This document shows, one piece after another, positions 10,315 through 22,192 of a stretch of 64,000 nt of DNA. The position numbers and the translations under genes are program-made. The stretch's first letter is position 1. Every line of letters begins with the position of its first letter. The stretch lies in contig MU119305.1 of NCBI GenBank assembly GCA_014904845.1, positions 35,340 through 99,339 of the forward strand, given 5' to 3'. The stretch comes from Acephala macrosclerotiorum (lineage: Eukaryota > Ascomycota > Leotiomycetes > Helotiales > Mollisiaceae). The notes under the pieces are model-generated. The model had not been told where the DNA came from, made no database searches, and worked only from the letters and a program-made list of their open reading frames with translations.

Positions 10315-11537
10315 TCACACAGGTCGCTTGCCCGCTTTCTTGGATGTCATGAGCTTCATTGCTAATGGGAAGTATCCTTTGTTGGTAGGCTTTTGTCCAG
10401 CTCGGTTGAGAACAATGGGGTTTCTGCAGACGGGACAGCACTTTCGTTCTCCGGCGTGAAGGGCTTGGTGGAGACATTCGGAGCAGAAGAGATGGCCTAT
10501 GCCCATGTTAATAAGATGTCGCAAGTGGGATTTCAGTTCAGCGTCTCTGTTAACGAGAGCGACCTTGCTAGTCATAGAGACTCTCACTGCCAGAGCGACT
10601 CTGCCTAGGAGAGCGTCTCTGGAAATGAGAGTCGCTGAACTAACCAGAGTAACTATCGCGAGGACACTTCGTTCTTAAACACGTACTTGGGGCGAAAGCG
10701 AAGTAGAAATAGGAAGATGAACCTACCACAATGTGTGACTGTCAAATCTGTAGGGTCATCCATGCAAATGATACACTTGAATTCTGCCAACTTGACCGGT
10801 TTTGTAGCTTCGTCCTGGTTGGCCTTCTTGATAGCTTCTGCCTTGTCTCGAGCCTTCTTCTCCTCCAACTCCTTCTGACTGTTCACATCCACGAGATCCA
10901 CAAGGGGAACATCGTCAGAGTCTGCCGGAAGGACGGTCTTGGATGCCTTGCTTGGACGCTCCTCCCCAGGTGTATCAGCCCTACGCTTCCTGCTCAGCGC
11001 TAGCCCAGGACGTGGTGGTGATGAGGCGGTCAGATCGATCGGAGAGGAAGCTTGTGGGTTACGGGTTGAGCGCGCAGATGTAGAGGACTGTGTGTTGCGG
11101 GTTGAGCGTGTAGAAGGCGCCATGTTTTGTGGTGGGGGTGTTTCGTCGAAGAGGTCGTCAAAAGAACTTGGTGATTCGTCTTCACGGAAGTATGCAGACA
11201 AGGAAGGAGATCTTTGTGGATTTGACCGTCTGGCTTGTTGATTTGAAGGTGGTGGTTGCGGATTGTCTGAAAGGAAAGGGTCGTCGGAGAAAGAAGGGTG
11301 TCGAGGCGCGTCAAGGCCGGCGTCTCCAAAATGTGACAGATTGTCAACGTTATTTTCTGGATTTATGGGCGCAAGCGTAAGCGAATCGTCGTCGTGATAA
11401 CCGTCGAAGTCGAAGTCGAAGTCATCCAAAACACCACCAGGATCGTTAGAAGGATCGTAATAATCGTTCCATGGAGAGTCGTTCGCTGCCTCGTTGTTCT
11501 GCGGCGAATCCCAATTCCAGGCCAGTGAATCGGACAT
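10315..11537 (-). CDS. C-terminal RING-finger protein, STUbL-like (Slx8-type) candidate
   Basis: Two exons (11537-10727 and 10496-10315) give 330 residues. The ATG at 11537 is the first in frame. The N-terminal ~250 residues are acidic and low-complexity. They contain two SUMO-interaction-like hydrophobic cores, P-I-D-L-T (about 166-170) and V-P-L-V-D-L-V-D-V (about 210-218), and a basic K-R-R patch. A C3HC4 RING starts at Cys 255 (C-I-I-C...C-G-H-L-F-C-S-E-C...C-P-V-C). The intron splits the C|G-H-L-F-C motif, so the join is secure. RING plus SIMs near the C-terminus is the layout of SUMO-targeted ubiquitin ligases such as yeast Slx8; that assignment is inference. The intron is 230 bp, far longer than its neighbours', and carries a palindromic repeat cluster. 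The gene diverges from MIP1. Confidence 0.8.
10539..10637. repeat. Cluster of imperfect palindromes inside the RING-gene intron
   Basis: About 98 bp contain roughly six copies, in both orientations, of an AGAGCG(A/T)CTCT-type core. Two perfect 6-bp palindromes, GTTAAC (10549-10554) and CCTAGG (about 10604-10609), lie between inverted cores. The outer ends (CAGCGTCTCT and GAGAGTCGCTG) are themselves near-inverted copies. The block sits inside the 230-bp intron and probably accounts for its extra length. Confidence 0.7.
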
Positions 11538-11842
11538 TTGGGCAGATATATACAGGACTTGGAATAGACGAAGTCTGAGTAATGAGCATTCGAGCACGGT
11601 CAGTATATAGAATTCACGAAAGGAGTCAGTGAGGCAATTCAATCAACCTCGGTGAAGTTGTACGCCTTCGTGGTTGGCAAGGCGGCCGCACTATCGATAA
11701 GCTGCAGTAGGGGTCTGACAAATTTAGCGGAGGCACTTCGCGGCTTGGAGCACGTCACGATCTTTCAGACGAAGAGCTTTGTACGATACGAAGGCCACCA
11801 ATAAGTCGATAACCATGCTCTAGAACTCGAGTGGCAGATAGA
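11538..11842. promoter_or_regulatory. Divergent promoter between the RING gene and MIP1
   Basis: The 305 bp between the two start codons must hold both promoters and leaders, unless distant elements are used. No TATA box or known operator stands out. Confidence 0.5.
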
Positions 11843-14800
11843 ATGCTTCTATCAACACGCGCTGGTCGTCCGAGCAGACCATGGGCTAGCTTTGTAAAGC
11901 TTGCAAAGCATCGAGCGCATTACCGTCAGGAGACCAGGAGGACTGGACCACAATGGAGATACTACGCAACAGAGACAGCGAAGGAGGGCGATAATGGTGC
12001 TACAGACTCTGGATCACTCTCAAGTAAGGCTAGATTCCATCTTGAAGGCAAAATAGCCCGGCTGACTTCCCTCAAGGACCCTCGAATGCAAGGTATAATG
12101 AAATAGGGGTCCAGCAATTAAGTAGCCATGTCTACTCACAGATCTTTCCTGATAATGTCCCACCACCTCCCCAAGAGCTCATAGAGTTATCAAAAGATCA
12201 TCTGCGACGGCATGAGCTCCTTGGCAAGAATACAGACAATAGCGCACCCATCTCATTTGACCTGCCAGACCTCCAAGGAAGTACTCTGGACGAACATTTC
12301 TACAAACTTGGGGCTGAGGCCGCAGAGCCATACCTTTCGAAATCCAAGCAATTTACGAGATCGAATGCTCCTCCCAAGCCGAGAAAATGGGTTCGCAGAA
12401 GTGGTTGGACGAAGTACTACCCAGATGGAAGAACAGAGGCAGTGGATGCGCCTCAAGAAGACATGCTATGTTTTGATACGGAAGTAATGTGGAAGGAGAG
12501 TTCATTTGCTGTAATGGCCTGTGCTGTTAGTCCGACAAATTGGTATGCGTGGTTGTCCCCATGGCTGCTGGGAGAATCAGAGAATGACCGACATTTAATT
12601 CCTCTGGGAGATCCAACCCAGCCACGAATCATTGTCGGACACAATATTGGATACGATCGGGCCCGAATTGCTGAAGAATATGACATTCAGCAATCGAAGA
12701 ACAGCTTTTTGGATACAATGTCTCTGCACGTGGCGGTCAATGGGATGTGCTCTCGTCAACGGCCAACCTGGATGAAGCATCGGAAGAATCGAGAACTGAG
12801 AGACAAGATTGCTGGAGAGACCGATAATGCCGAACTTGCAACTTTACTTGGCAACAAAGCGCTGACAGAAGAAGAGGAGGAGTTGTGGGTTGGTCGAAGT
12901 TCTGTCAATTCATTACGGGATGTGGCAAAATTCCATCTCAACGTCTCACTCGACAAGGCACAACGAGATCAATTTGGCGAACTCGACAGAAGTGGTGTAG
13001 TTTCGAAACTGGACGAGCTTCTGGATTATTGTGCTGCGGATGTGGATGTCACTCACCGAGTGTACAAAATCGTCTTCAACAATTTCCTCGAGACATGTCC
13101 GCACCCTGTTAGCTTTGCTGCTTTACGACATCTTTCTTCGGTCATCCTTCCGGTGGATAAGTCATGGGAATCCTATATTGCAAATGCCGAAGCAACGTAT
13201 CGGAAGTTGTCTGATGGAGTGCAAGAGAGACTTATTGGTCTCACAGAAAAGGCTCTGGAGATCAAAGGAGAGGAGGAAAAGTGGAGTAATGACCCTTGGC
13301 TTCGACAGCTGGACTGGAGTGGCCAGGAGATCAAGATGGTGAAAGGCAAAAAGAAGAACGATCCTCCAAGACCAGCCGCCAGGCAGAAAATGCCAGGGAT
13401 GCCTCAATGGTACAAAGATTTGTTTGTGAAAAAGGATGGCCCTATCGGTCTTTCAGTGCGAACTCGCATTGCACCACTGTTGTTACGTTTGGCATGGGAT
13501 GGTCACCCACTGGTTTGGTCTGACAAATACGGTTGGACGTTCCGAGTACCTCTCGCACAGGCCCACAAGTACAAACAGAAGTCTATGCAGGAGTGCACTG
13601 CCTTTGAAGAGAAGGACGTCACATTGAGAGATGACAGGAAGGGAGTATATTTCAAAATTCCTCACAAGGATGGGCCGACTGCACGCTGTGCGAATCCGAT
13701 GGCAAAGAGCTACATGCCGTACTTTGAGAAGGGCATCCTTTCGTCTGAATTCGCCTACGCTAAGGAAGCATTAGAGATGAATGCTTCGTGCTCTTATTGG
13801 ATTAGTGCGAGGGACAGGATTATGTCTCAGATGGTTGTGTACGAGAGCGACGGTGCCAAAGGCCCAAGTCTGCAATCATCACCAACGGAAACCGGATACA
13901 TCCTTCCTCAAGTCATTCCTATGGGTACTGTCACGCGCAGAGCCGTCGAGAACACGTGGCTCACAGCGAGCAATGCCAAGAAGAACCGTGTGGGATCAGA
14001 GCTGAAGTCAATGGTAAAAGCACCTCCAGGATACTGTTTTGTCGGCGCAGATGTCGATTCCGAGGAGCTTTGGATCGCAAGTCTCATTGGCGATGCGCAG
14101 TTCAAGTTGCATGGAGGTAATGCAGTTGGCTTCATGACGCTAGAGGGAACCAAAGCAGCAGGGACGGATCTGCATTCTCGAACAGCTTCCATCCTAGGCA
14201 TCACCAGAAATGACGCCAAAGTCTTCAACTATGGTCGAATTTACGGTGCGGGTCTGAAGTTCGCTTCGACACTTCTGAGGCAATTCAATCCCTCATTGTC
14301 GGAAACTGAGACAACTCAAGTTGCCTCCAACTTGTACAAAGCGACTAAAGGTGCCAAGACGAACAGAAAGACTCTTCACAAAAAACCTTTCTGGCGTGGT
14401 GGAACCGAGAGTTTTGTCTTCAACAAACTTGAAGAATTCGCTGACCAGGAACGACCTCGAACACCAGTTCTCGGTGCTGGCATCACCGAAGCTCTAATGA
14501 GTCGATTCGTCAACCAAAGCGGGTTCATGACCTCGAGAATTAATTGGGCTATCCAATCATCTGGGGTTGATTATTTACATCTTATCATCATTGCCATGGA
14601 TTATCTCATTCGACGTTTCAACATTGACGCTCGGTTGGCGATCACTGTGCACGACGAGATTAGGTATCTGGTAAGGGATGAAGACAAATACAGAGCTGCA
14701 ATGGCTTTACAAATTTCCAATGTCTGGACCCGAGCGATGTTCGCACAGCAGGTTGGCATCAACGACCTGCCCCAATCATGCGCATACTTTTCAGCAGTCG

Positions 14801-15324
14801 ATATTGACCACGTGCTTCGAAAAGAGGTCGACATGGACTGCATCACACCTTCTCATCTAGAGAAGATCCCTCATGGCGAATCTCTGGACATAGTAACGCT
14901 CCTCGAAAAACCAGCTTCGCACCTCAACCCTGCCATCATCCCAACAAACCCCATAGATCTCTCGTCTATCACCTACACTCCGCGCATCCCTGTCATGGAA
15001 ACTCTCTCCTCAAACACTAATATCAACTTCCTCAAGGCCCAAATCACAGCAGATGACAAAGAGCTCCGCGAAATTCTCAAGGATCAGCGCAAGCTCACCG
15101 AAGGCGATGCGCCACCAAAGAAGCGCGCCACAACATCCAAGAACCGAAAGGTTCTACCTTATGAAGCGCATCCTCAACTCATGGAAGAACCAGCCCTGGT
15201 TTCCTCCAACTTCCTTTCACGAGACAACAAGTTCAAAAACGGCTTCCAGACTGGTGGAGCCAAGACATGGGGATGGGAACGACACGCTGCCATGTCGAGG
15301 GTGAGACCTACTCCGAGGTGGTAG
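11843..15324 (+). CDS. MIP1: Mitochondrial DNA polymerase gamma
   Basis: Two exons (11843-12023 and 12077-15324) give 1142 residues. The ATG at 11843 opens a basic, Arg/Ser-rich leader typical of mitochondrial import. The 53-bp intron (GTAAGG...GGCTGAC...CTCAAG) restores the N-A-R-Y-N-E-I-G-V-Q-Q-L-S block found in fungal MIP1. Family-A polymerase features are intact: Exo I (F-D-T-E, about 193), Exo II (G-H-N-I-G-Y-D-R, about 248), Exo III (Y-C-A-A-D-V-D-V-T, about 380), Pol A (A-D-V-D-S-E-E-L-W, about 717), Pol B (R-N-D-A-K-V-F-N-Y-G-R-I-Y-G, about 772) and Pol C (V-H-D-E, about 919). It replicates and proofreads mitochondrial DNA. A C-terminal extension of about 200 residues follows Pol C, as is usual in fungi. 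Confidence 0.97.
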
Positions 15325-15876
15325 TGATAATTCGACTCGTGTTTAATATCCTGTTAATTTGTATATGTGGTACGATGCAACGGCTAGCTAGCGGGGATGT
15401 ATATTCCTTTTGTCGTTCGTGTTGTAAGATGTGTATAATTCTTGTATCCTGTTTGGTAACCGGTTTTAGGTACGGCGAAAAAGTGGTGATTTGGTTGCAC
15501 GGTCTCGGCGCTTGAGTGAGAGCGTTGTATTTGTTGTAAAATCTGTGGATATCTATATTGTGTATTCGAGGCAGATGAACGCATCGTCGAGGAATGAAAA
15601 TAGTAACTCAAGCCAGTTGCGCACGTGATGGACATGTGAGGGCTTAGGTGGCTGTGCCGCAGCCACCCCTGCAGTTTGAGGTTTTGCACGAGTGTGCAAA
15701 ACCCCTTGTCATGTCATTGAAGACAATGTTCCCCGTCGTCTTTCATCCCAACATTATCTTCATGAAAATTCCGCAGAGCACCACGCTGCATAATGCTTAA
15801 GCACAGTCTTGTGTAATTTTCGCGTCGAGGATTTAAGAGAAAATTGCGTCTCGATCTGCAGCCTCGTCCAGTCAAC
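15325..15876. other. Intergenic region between MIP1 and the zinc-finger gene
   Basis: No gene was found. It holds the MIP1 3' flank and the promoter of the zinc-finger gene. A short near-palindrome occurs around 15652-15708 (GGTTTTGCACGAGTGTGCAAAACC); it could be a terminator or hairpin, but there is no further support. Confidence 0.45.
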
Positions 15877-18800
15877 ATGGATTTCGCTTCAGGATATTCA
15901 GGGGAGAAGGAGGCTTCGCAGTCGCAGAATTCTCTCGGAACGTCCATTGGAAGGAATAAGGAGCCTGATCTTCCAGTAAAATACACGCCAGTGACCCAGA
16001 GGCCAAGCAGAGCAAAGAAGGGGGTTAAAGTGCACACATGCAACATCTGCTGTCCAGTCAAGGTATATGATGAATTGAAGCCCTAGACAACCGTCGGCTA
16101 ACATCTTTCAGACTTTCACAAGAGCAGAACATTTACGGTAGGTATTCTTGGGGCTCAAGGTGTCGGAGTATGAACTCACATTTCATTGTAGCCGCCACCA
16201 ACTGTCACATCAGAAACCAGCATACCCATGTACGTTTGAAAGCTGTGAGAGGGCATTTCATCGACCGGATTTACTAGCTCGCCATTTACACCGACAGTGA
16301 GTGATCACTCGACCCAGCATGCCACAAACTGACAGCTAGCAGTGAGTCCCAAGGAGAGAAAGCTTACAAGGCGGGTGACTCACGATCACGAGCCAGTTCT
16401 AGTGCTAGAGAGGGCCGTTCTCCTTTTTTAAAAGTCGAGATGCCGTCACATCACCTAGGCAACGATAGCTCTTTGACAGCATCTTCGTACACTATCGCCA
16501 GCAGCTTCAAGGCGGTTAACTCTCAAGGGTTCTTAGGCAGCACACAAACCGCACTCGCCACCGAAGCAAACACTGGCGAACTTGGCAATTCATATCAAGA
16601 CTTCTTGGAGTTCCCAATCCGTCCACTATCGCTATTGCCATTGCGCATAATTCCAGAAGATAATTGGATTGCCGGGCTTTCTTATAGCAATTCACCGTGG
16701 GGTTCTTCCTCGTCCTCTAGTGGCGGAAGTACTTTTACTGTTTCCTCGAGCAGTACCCGTTCCTCTGCCAGAACATATACAGGAAGCCGATTATCATCTA
16801 TTGCGGCATGCGGTGTAGCATCGCCACCCGAATCAGGCATCGCTCCCGAGTCGAAGCGACCTATCCCAAATCTCTACGCCACTCGTAATGTGTCAAGTGA
16901 AGTCCCGATGACTAGTATCGAAGCGCCAGAAAGGTTACCTAGTATCGCCCGGCTTCTCCTGACAACACCAATGGTCACCGACAACGACCCAGATAAAGAT
17001 TTAGACAGCACCTTAGTGGAGAGCAATAAAGAGATTCTGGAAGAGACGCTGAAGGACATTCGAGATGGCGTTACGTCTTCTCGATACTTTAACTTTCAAG
17101 ATGTCAGCCAAGGTCATGTGGCATCGGGGGCTTGGCACAACACTGGAGGTAAATGGATCGTTCCTTGTAGGGTCGGCTTATGGCCATTTCTGGATAGAGC
17201 TGACTTCCAATAGAGTGCTGGGTGTGCTTGCTCTTCGATTGGCAGTGTGGTAAGCAAGAGCCGAATTGTTACACCTGTGAGCGCCTTGGACTCGAGTGCG
17301 AATATGATTTACCATGCTGGTGGTACGACGCGAATTCAAAACAAGAACGAAAGTCAAAGATCAATCGCTTGATTCTTGCCAACCAGGCCAGTCAGGCCAA
17401 GAAGGACCTCGAATCATACTTGAGCGAGAGGCCCGGGCCAGTTTCATGGACGGGAAGAGCTCTCGTCCATACACCCGAACCTCTAGGCACGAACAAGTGG
17501 GTCTAATCTAGGACTGTTCATGTCAGTTACAGTTTTACTAACATAGTCAGTATCCAAAATCATCCCACTTCAAAAGTAGATTGCAGTACTCGCCACGCAA
17601 GAAGTCCAGTATCAGATCTTTCTACCATCAGTGATCCATCAGTAGGATTCGAGACAGACTCGAGCATGTCAGGAGATGAAACCGACCGGGATGAGGATGA
17701 AGCTATACCCAATGTGAATGACATCCTCGATTCGCTATGCAACCAGGCGCAATCGGATCTCATCAGTGAGGGCCAAAAGCTCGAAAGCCCGGTTCTGAGT
17801 CCCTTAAAACGAGCTTTGGTGCAACGCTTGATGCGAGACTTCTGGACCATCTTCAGTCAAGAGTGGTCGAAGAGTATCCGAAAGTGTGCAGAAACTCCTT
17901 CTGCTCCGCCATCAGCTTCGACGTCTCAGACTTCACCTTCGAGATCGCGACTATTGCAGAACACAAATACTGCGCAGAAGCGACATAAAGACAATTCCGA
18001 GGACTCTCCCGAAGATGGCAACGAAGATCCCAAACGACACAGAAGAAGCAACACGCCACCAACAGAGCTAGAAGACTCCCTGAAGTTTGCTTGTCCCTAC
18101 CGGAAGCACAACCCGAGAAAGTATAATCACTTTGCCCGAGAGTGGCGCTCTTGTGCTCTGACATCCTTCTCAAGTGTGGCTCGTATTAAGTAAGTCCTTC
18201 GCATATTAGTTCATCCATGGGTTGGTTTACTGACGTTATTCGAGAGGTCACTTGTACCAACGACACAGGATCTTCCAGTGCGAACGGTGCAGTGAGCTAT
18301 TCAAGGATGAACACAAGCTGAGGGACCATTTCATGGCCATCAAAACCTGCAATTTGCAACCTCCTGTCATTGTCGATGGCATCACCTGCAAGCTCGAAAG
18401 ACAGCTGAAAAGCAGAAAGAAGACCCATAGCACGCAATCCCAAGAGGATAGATGGAAGGCCATATACCGCATATTGTTTCCACTAGAGGTCATTCCAAGC
18501 CCATGTAAGTCTCCTACTTTCCGCGCATCAAGGGTGCTGGCGTTAAATAGTATGCTAACTCTCACAGACTTTGAACCTTTGCATGAGGATGCTACTGAAT
18601 CTCCGGGAACCATACAGCTATCAGACTACGAAGAGTATTCACGCCGAGAACTGCCTCGAATATTCCAGGGCGCGTTGGAAGAAGCAATCAACCAGGAGAC
18701 TGAGCCTATCGCGGAGCGACTGAGAAATCAACTAATCAACATGATCCAAGAGTGTCAAGAGCGCGTCTTCTCTACGTATCGGTCTCGCATGACTCCGAGC

Positions 18801-19319
18801 CGGGCGTCCCCGCTTCCTCGTGGTGATACCTATGGGGGAGCGCAAAACTCGATTCGAGTTCCAACAGCACAGGATGACAGTATCGATGATGCAACACATC
18901 CAAATATGGATAGTTTACTATCTTTCTTTCAACCGCCTCCCTATCAGCACGACTTCATTGAATTCATGGAGGTCTGTGGGTTTCAAGACCAAAACACAAC
19001 ATTTCAGAATGAGCGATCGGATTCTGGATATGCTAGCAATTTCTCAGGGCACCAGAATCAGAGCTCAACTGCCACTGACAACGCGAATATGTCAATAGCG
19101 GAGTTCCGTGATCGTGAAGAAGCTCGGACGAGCCTCGAAGGCGTCGATCCTTCTAGGATATCTACATTTTCGAACCAACTTGAGCACGGAGGCGCCCCTA
19201 CGACTTCTTTTGCCAATGCCATGGAGAACGACTTACCCAAAATCCCCGACGGGGATCTCTCTGAGCCTGAGCATTTACAAAGAGAGGGTACTTTCGATTG
19301 GAATACCCATGTTTCCTAG
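15877..19319 (+). CDS. Large multi-zinc-finger protein (C2H2 pair plus unusual Cys6 cluster)
   Basis: Eight exons (15877-16062, 16112-16137, 16192-16296, 16343-17148, 17214-17496, 17551-18189, 18245-18504, 18568-19319) join in frame to 1018 residues. All introns have good donor and branch sites; the one at 18505-18567 is a multiple of three but has a classic GTAAGT...GCTAAC...ACAG. Two adjacent C2H2 fingers lie at about 55-106 (C-N-I-C...H and C-T-F-E-S-C...H). A Cys6 cluster follows at about 376-403 with Zn2Cys6 spacing (C-x2-C-x6-C-x6-C-x2-C-x6-C), but its loop reads L-L-F-D-W-Q instead of the basic R/K-rich DNA-contact loop. Near 640-710 comes a C-P-Y-R-K-H-N-P-R-K-Y...H-L-Y-Q-R-H-R...C-E-R-C...H arrangement seen in many fungal C2H2-like proteins. 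It is probably a nuclear regulator; the target is unknown. Confidence 0.8.
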
Positions 19320-20175
19320 GCAAATATGGATGGTAAAGGATATGAATCCAAGATTCCCTCGGTCAGGTCAACCAACCAAGCCCAGAGAGTGCCGCAGAGA
19401 TTTGTGGTTCTCTCAGCCGCACAAGCGACTCATGCAGCGATCTACCGAACATCTTTTGTTGCATTTCGCAGCTTCCACTGAATCGAGGGCAAAGAACTCT
19501 CAGTGGGGCTGTCACGTGTTGGCAGTGGCCTAGGTGCGCCTCAAGGCTTCTCTGTGTCTGCCTTCTCTACTTCCCTAACTTGATTTGCAAACCTTCTTGC
19601 GTGCAAGTAGGAAGACGCCGCACTATCCAGCGAGTGGCATTGAGCCTCTGCTTCCAGGACCCCGCGTCGAATATTATATTGCTTTGGCAAGGTGTCTAGC
19701 AACCGGGGACAGACAAAACCTACATAGGGAATGCTTCCGAAGTTCGGACAGCCACTACCTCGGGCAACCCGAATGACAGTAACTTCTAAAGGGACGGGAC
19801 GGATTTGGATCCGAGGGTCTCTTTAGAGTATTGCGTGATACCGGGGTGCTACCGATACAGGCGATGTCATTCGTTGTTGACGACAACCAATGCCACGGTC
19901 CCCACCTTACATCCCGTTGTTGCATTATTAGTTGATATCAAAGTTGTCCCATTTGTCAAAGTTTATATCGTGGTATGCTCTTTCAGTGTCGAAGAATTTA
20001 GCTCTATTGCGTGCTTGCCAAGTCTTGCACTTTTCACGAGTATGTTTTCTCAGACGAGCAAAAGTGGGGCAGAGAATTCCATATTCGAGGACATATACTG
20101 ATGGCTAAGAGCTTGTTTTTGCACTTTCAGTTCTGAGAGGCTGTCTTGTTCGACCCGACATTCTGAGCCCCGATC
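19320..20175. other. Intergenic region, no supported gene
   Basis: Only short open frames without recognisable domains are present. It probably holds the 3' end of the zinc-finger gene and the former promoter of the permease pseudogene. Confidence 0.5.
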
Positions 20176-21761
20176 ATGTCCGGAATCGACTCCGAGAAGA
20201 AAGATTCCGAACCGAGAGCAGACGCTCTGGCTACCTCTCCCGGCCATGATACTCCACAGTACCAGAGCAATGCGGATGGTGCATTGCAGATGCTCGAGGC
20301 CGGTAGCATAGGGCCTATAGACCCGGAGAAGAGCAAGCGTCTGTCCGTCGCATTGATCTCTACATCATGCCCCTGATCTGCATGTGTGTACCTCCAGCCC
20401 ATGGTTTTCTACCTCAGCACTAACATTATCACAAGAGTGTACTTTCTCCAATACCTGGACAAGATCTCCATCGGTTATGGCAGCGTCATGGGTCTTCGCA
20501 AAGACGCACATCTAACGGGAGATGACTACAATTGGGTCTCCAGCATCTTCTTCTTTGGCCATGGTCTTCGAATTCCCCACTGTTCGTCTCTTGCAGTACT
20601 TTCCGTTGGCGAAGTATGTATCAGTCAACGTGATTATCTGGGGAGCTATTCTGGCTTGTTTAGCTACTTGCAAGAATTTTGCCAGTCTCATGGTCTGTCG
20701 AGCCTTGCTTGGCTGTGCAGAAGCTGCTATTGTTCCTGGTTGGGTTGTCTTCACGTCGCAATGGTACCGGAAGGAAGACCAGGCTTTCAGAGTCGGAATT
20801 TGGCTCTCGATGTGTGGATTTGCGCAAATGTTTGGAGGTTACGTCGCCTATGGTATCGCGACTCATGTTGGAAAGGATCCTCACGCCGCGCTCAAAGGAT
20901 GGTAGATTATCTTCCTCTTCCTAAGCCTATTCACAAGTCTCATCGGGGTGGTATTCTTCTTCGTCTTGCCGGATTCGCCACTTACTGCTGAATTTCTCTC
21001 GCCCGAACAGAAGGCTTTGCATGCCGAGCATCTCCGAGGAAATGAGCAGGGTATCGGAACCAAGACGTTCAAGAAGGAGCAAGTCTGGGAAGCACTCCGC
21101 GATCCAAATACATGGCTTTACTCATTCTGGGTCTTCGCTGCCAATGTCCCAAACTCGATCACAACTTCCTTCAGCAACATTCTCGTAACCGGAATGGGAT
21201 ATTCATCGACTGAGAGTTTGCTCCTTGTCACTCCACTTGGAGCGTATGAAGTGGTTGTCTTGATAGGACTCACCTGGCTAGCCATGAAGACAAATCAACG
21301 TCACTGGTGCTGCATCGCAGGACATATGCCCTCAATCATCGACGCTAACCTAATGGCGACCACCGAAAAAGCACCAGCTCTCGTCGGATTTCCTCTCTGG
21401 CAGGATAACTATCGGATGGACCACCATCCTCGGACTCACATGCACGAACATTGCAGGTTCAACGAAGAAATTCACAGTAGCATGCATCGGTACCATCGCC
21501 TGCACGGTCGGTAACATCATCTCACCACACACATTCCAAGTCAAAGATGCTCCGCGATATCTACCTGCTAAGATCTCAATTGTGATCTTGTATTTCTTGA
21601 TCACGGTGGATTTGTATGCGATTCGTTGGTTGGCTGTGTGAGAGAACAGGAGGAGGGATGAGAGGAAGGCGGAGTTGGGGGATGCGTGGGTGGTGGAGAA
21701 GAATCATGAGTTTTTGGATTTGACGGATAGGCAGAATTTAGAGTTTAGATACTCGGTGTAG
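20176..21761 (+). pseudogene. Dead DAL5-type allantoate permease (MFS)
   Basis: The sequence reads as a major-facilitator transporter of the anion:cation symporter (DAL5/allantoate) family. Signs are I-D-L-Y-I-M-P-L-I-C near 20350, Y-F-L-Q-Y-L-D-K-I-S-I-G-Y after a normal intron (about 20383-20436), the R-A-L-L-G-C-A-E-A-A-I-V-P-G-W block and L-A-M-K-T-N-Q-R-H-W-C near 21280. Frame changes are needed near 20345, 20565 and 21395. In-frame stops occur at 20903-20905 (between G-W and I-I-F-L-F-L, where relatives have Lys or Gln) and 21639-21641 (TGA after W-L-A-V, likely from CGA). Downstream codons stay open to 21761 with a typical C-terminal tail. Intact, it would import allantoate or a similar anion at the plasma membrane. 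Three frameshifts plus two stops make sequencing error an unlikely sole cause. Confidence 0.85.
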
Positions 21762-22192
21762 AGTGCCCTAGAGAAATCAGTTCAACTGTTAAATGAAGGG
21801 TACCAGAGCAGCTCCGACAAGCACAATTCACACGGAAACAAGTTACCACAACCGTCGCTGTGAACAGTCACGCGGCAGTAACAAAAGACTTCTGCACGGA
21901 ATGGCGATTGCATTGATCAAATCACTGGTAAATTAATTCGCTGGAAAGGGGGACATTCAGTCGGGAATTTAGAGTAAATCAACTACTGTATTACTTACAG
22001 GGAATTGAGCAAACTTTTGCTTCTCTAGCTCTGCTTGTCGGTCGCGCCCCTTTCCACTAACGAAACCTCAAGTGAGTTGAATGCCAGCGATTGCTAGGGA
22101 GAGATCGTCCAAATACACCTCCAACACTCCATCAGGAGGCTCAACTGCATTCACTGACCTCCAACTGTCCCATTTGCCTCATTTTCAACAAG

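Noticed and set aside
12024..12076. Possible frameshift at the MIP1 N-terminus
   Set aside because: A 53-bp intron with a CTGAC branch site restores the frame and the conserved block after it.
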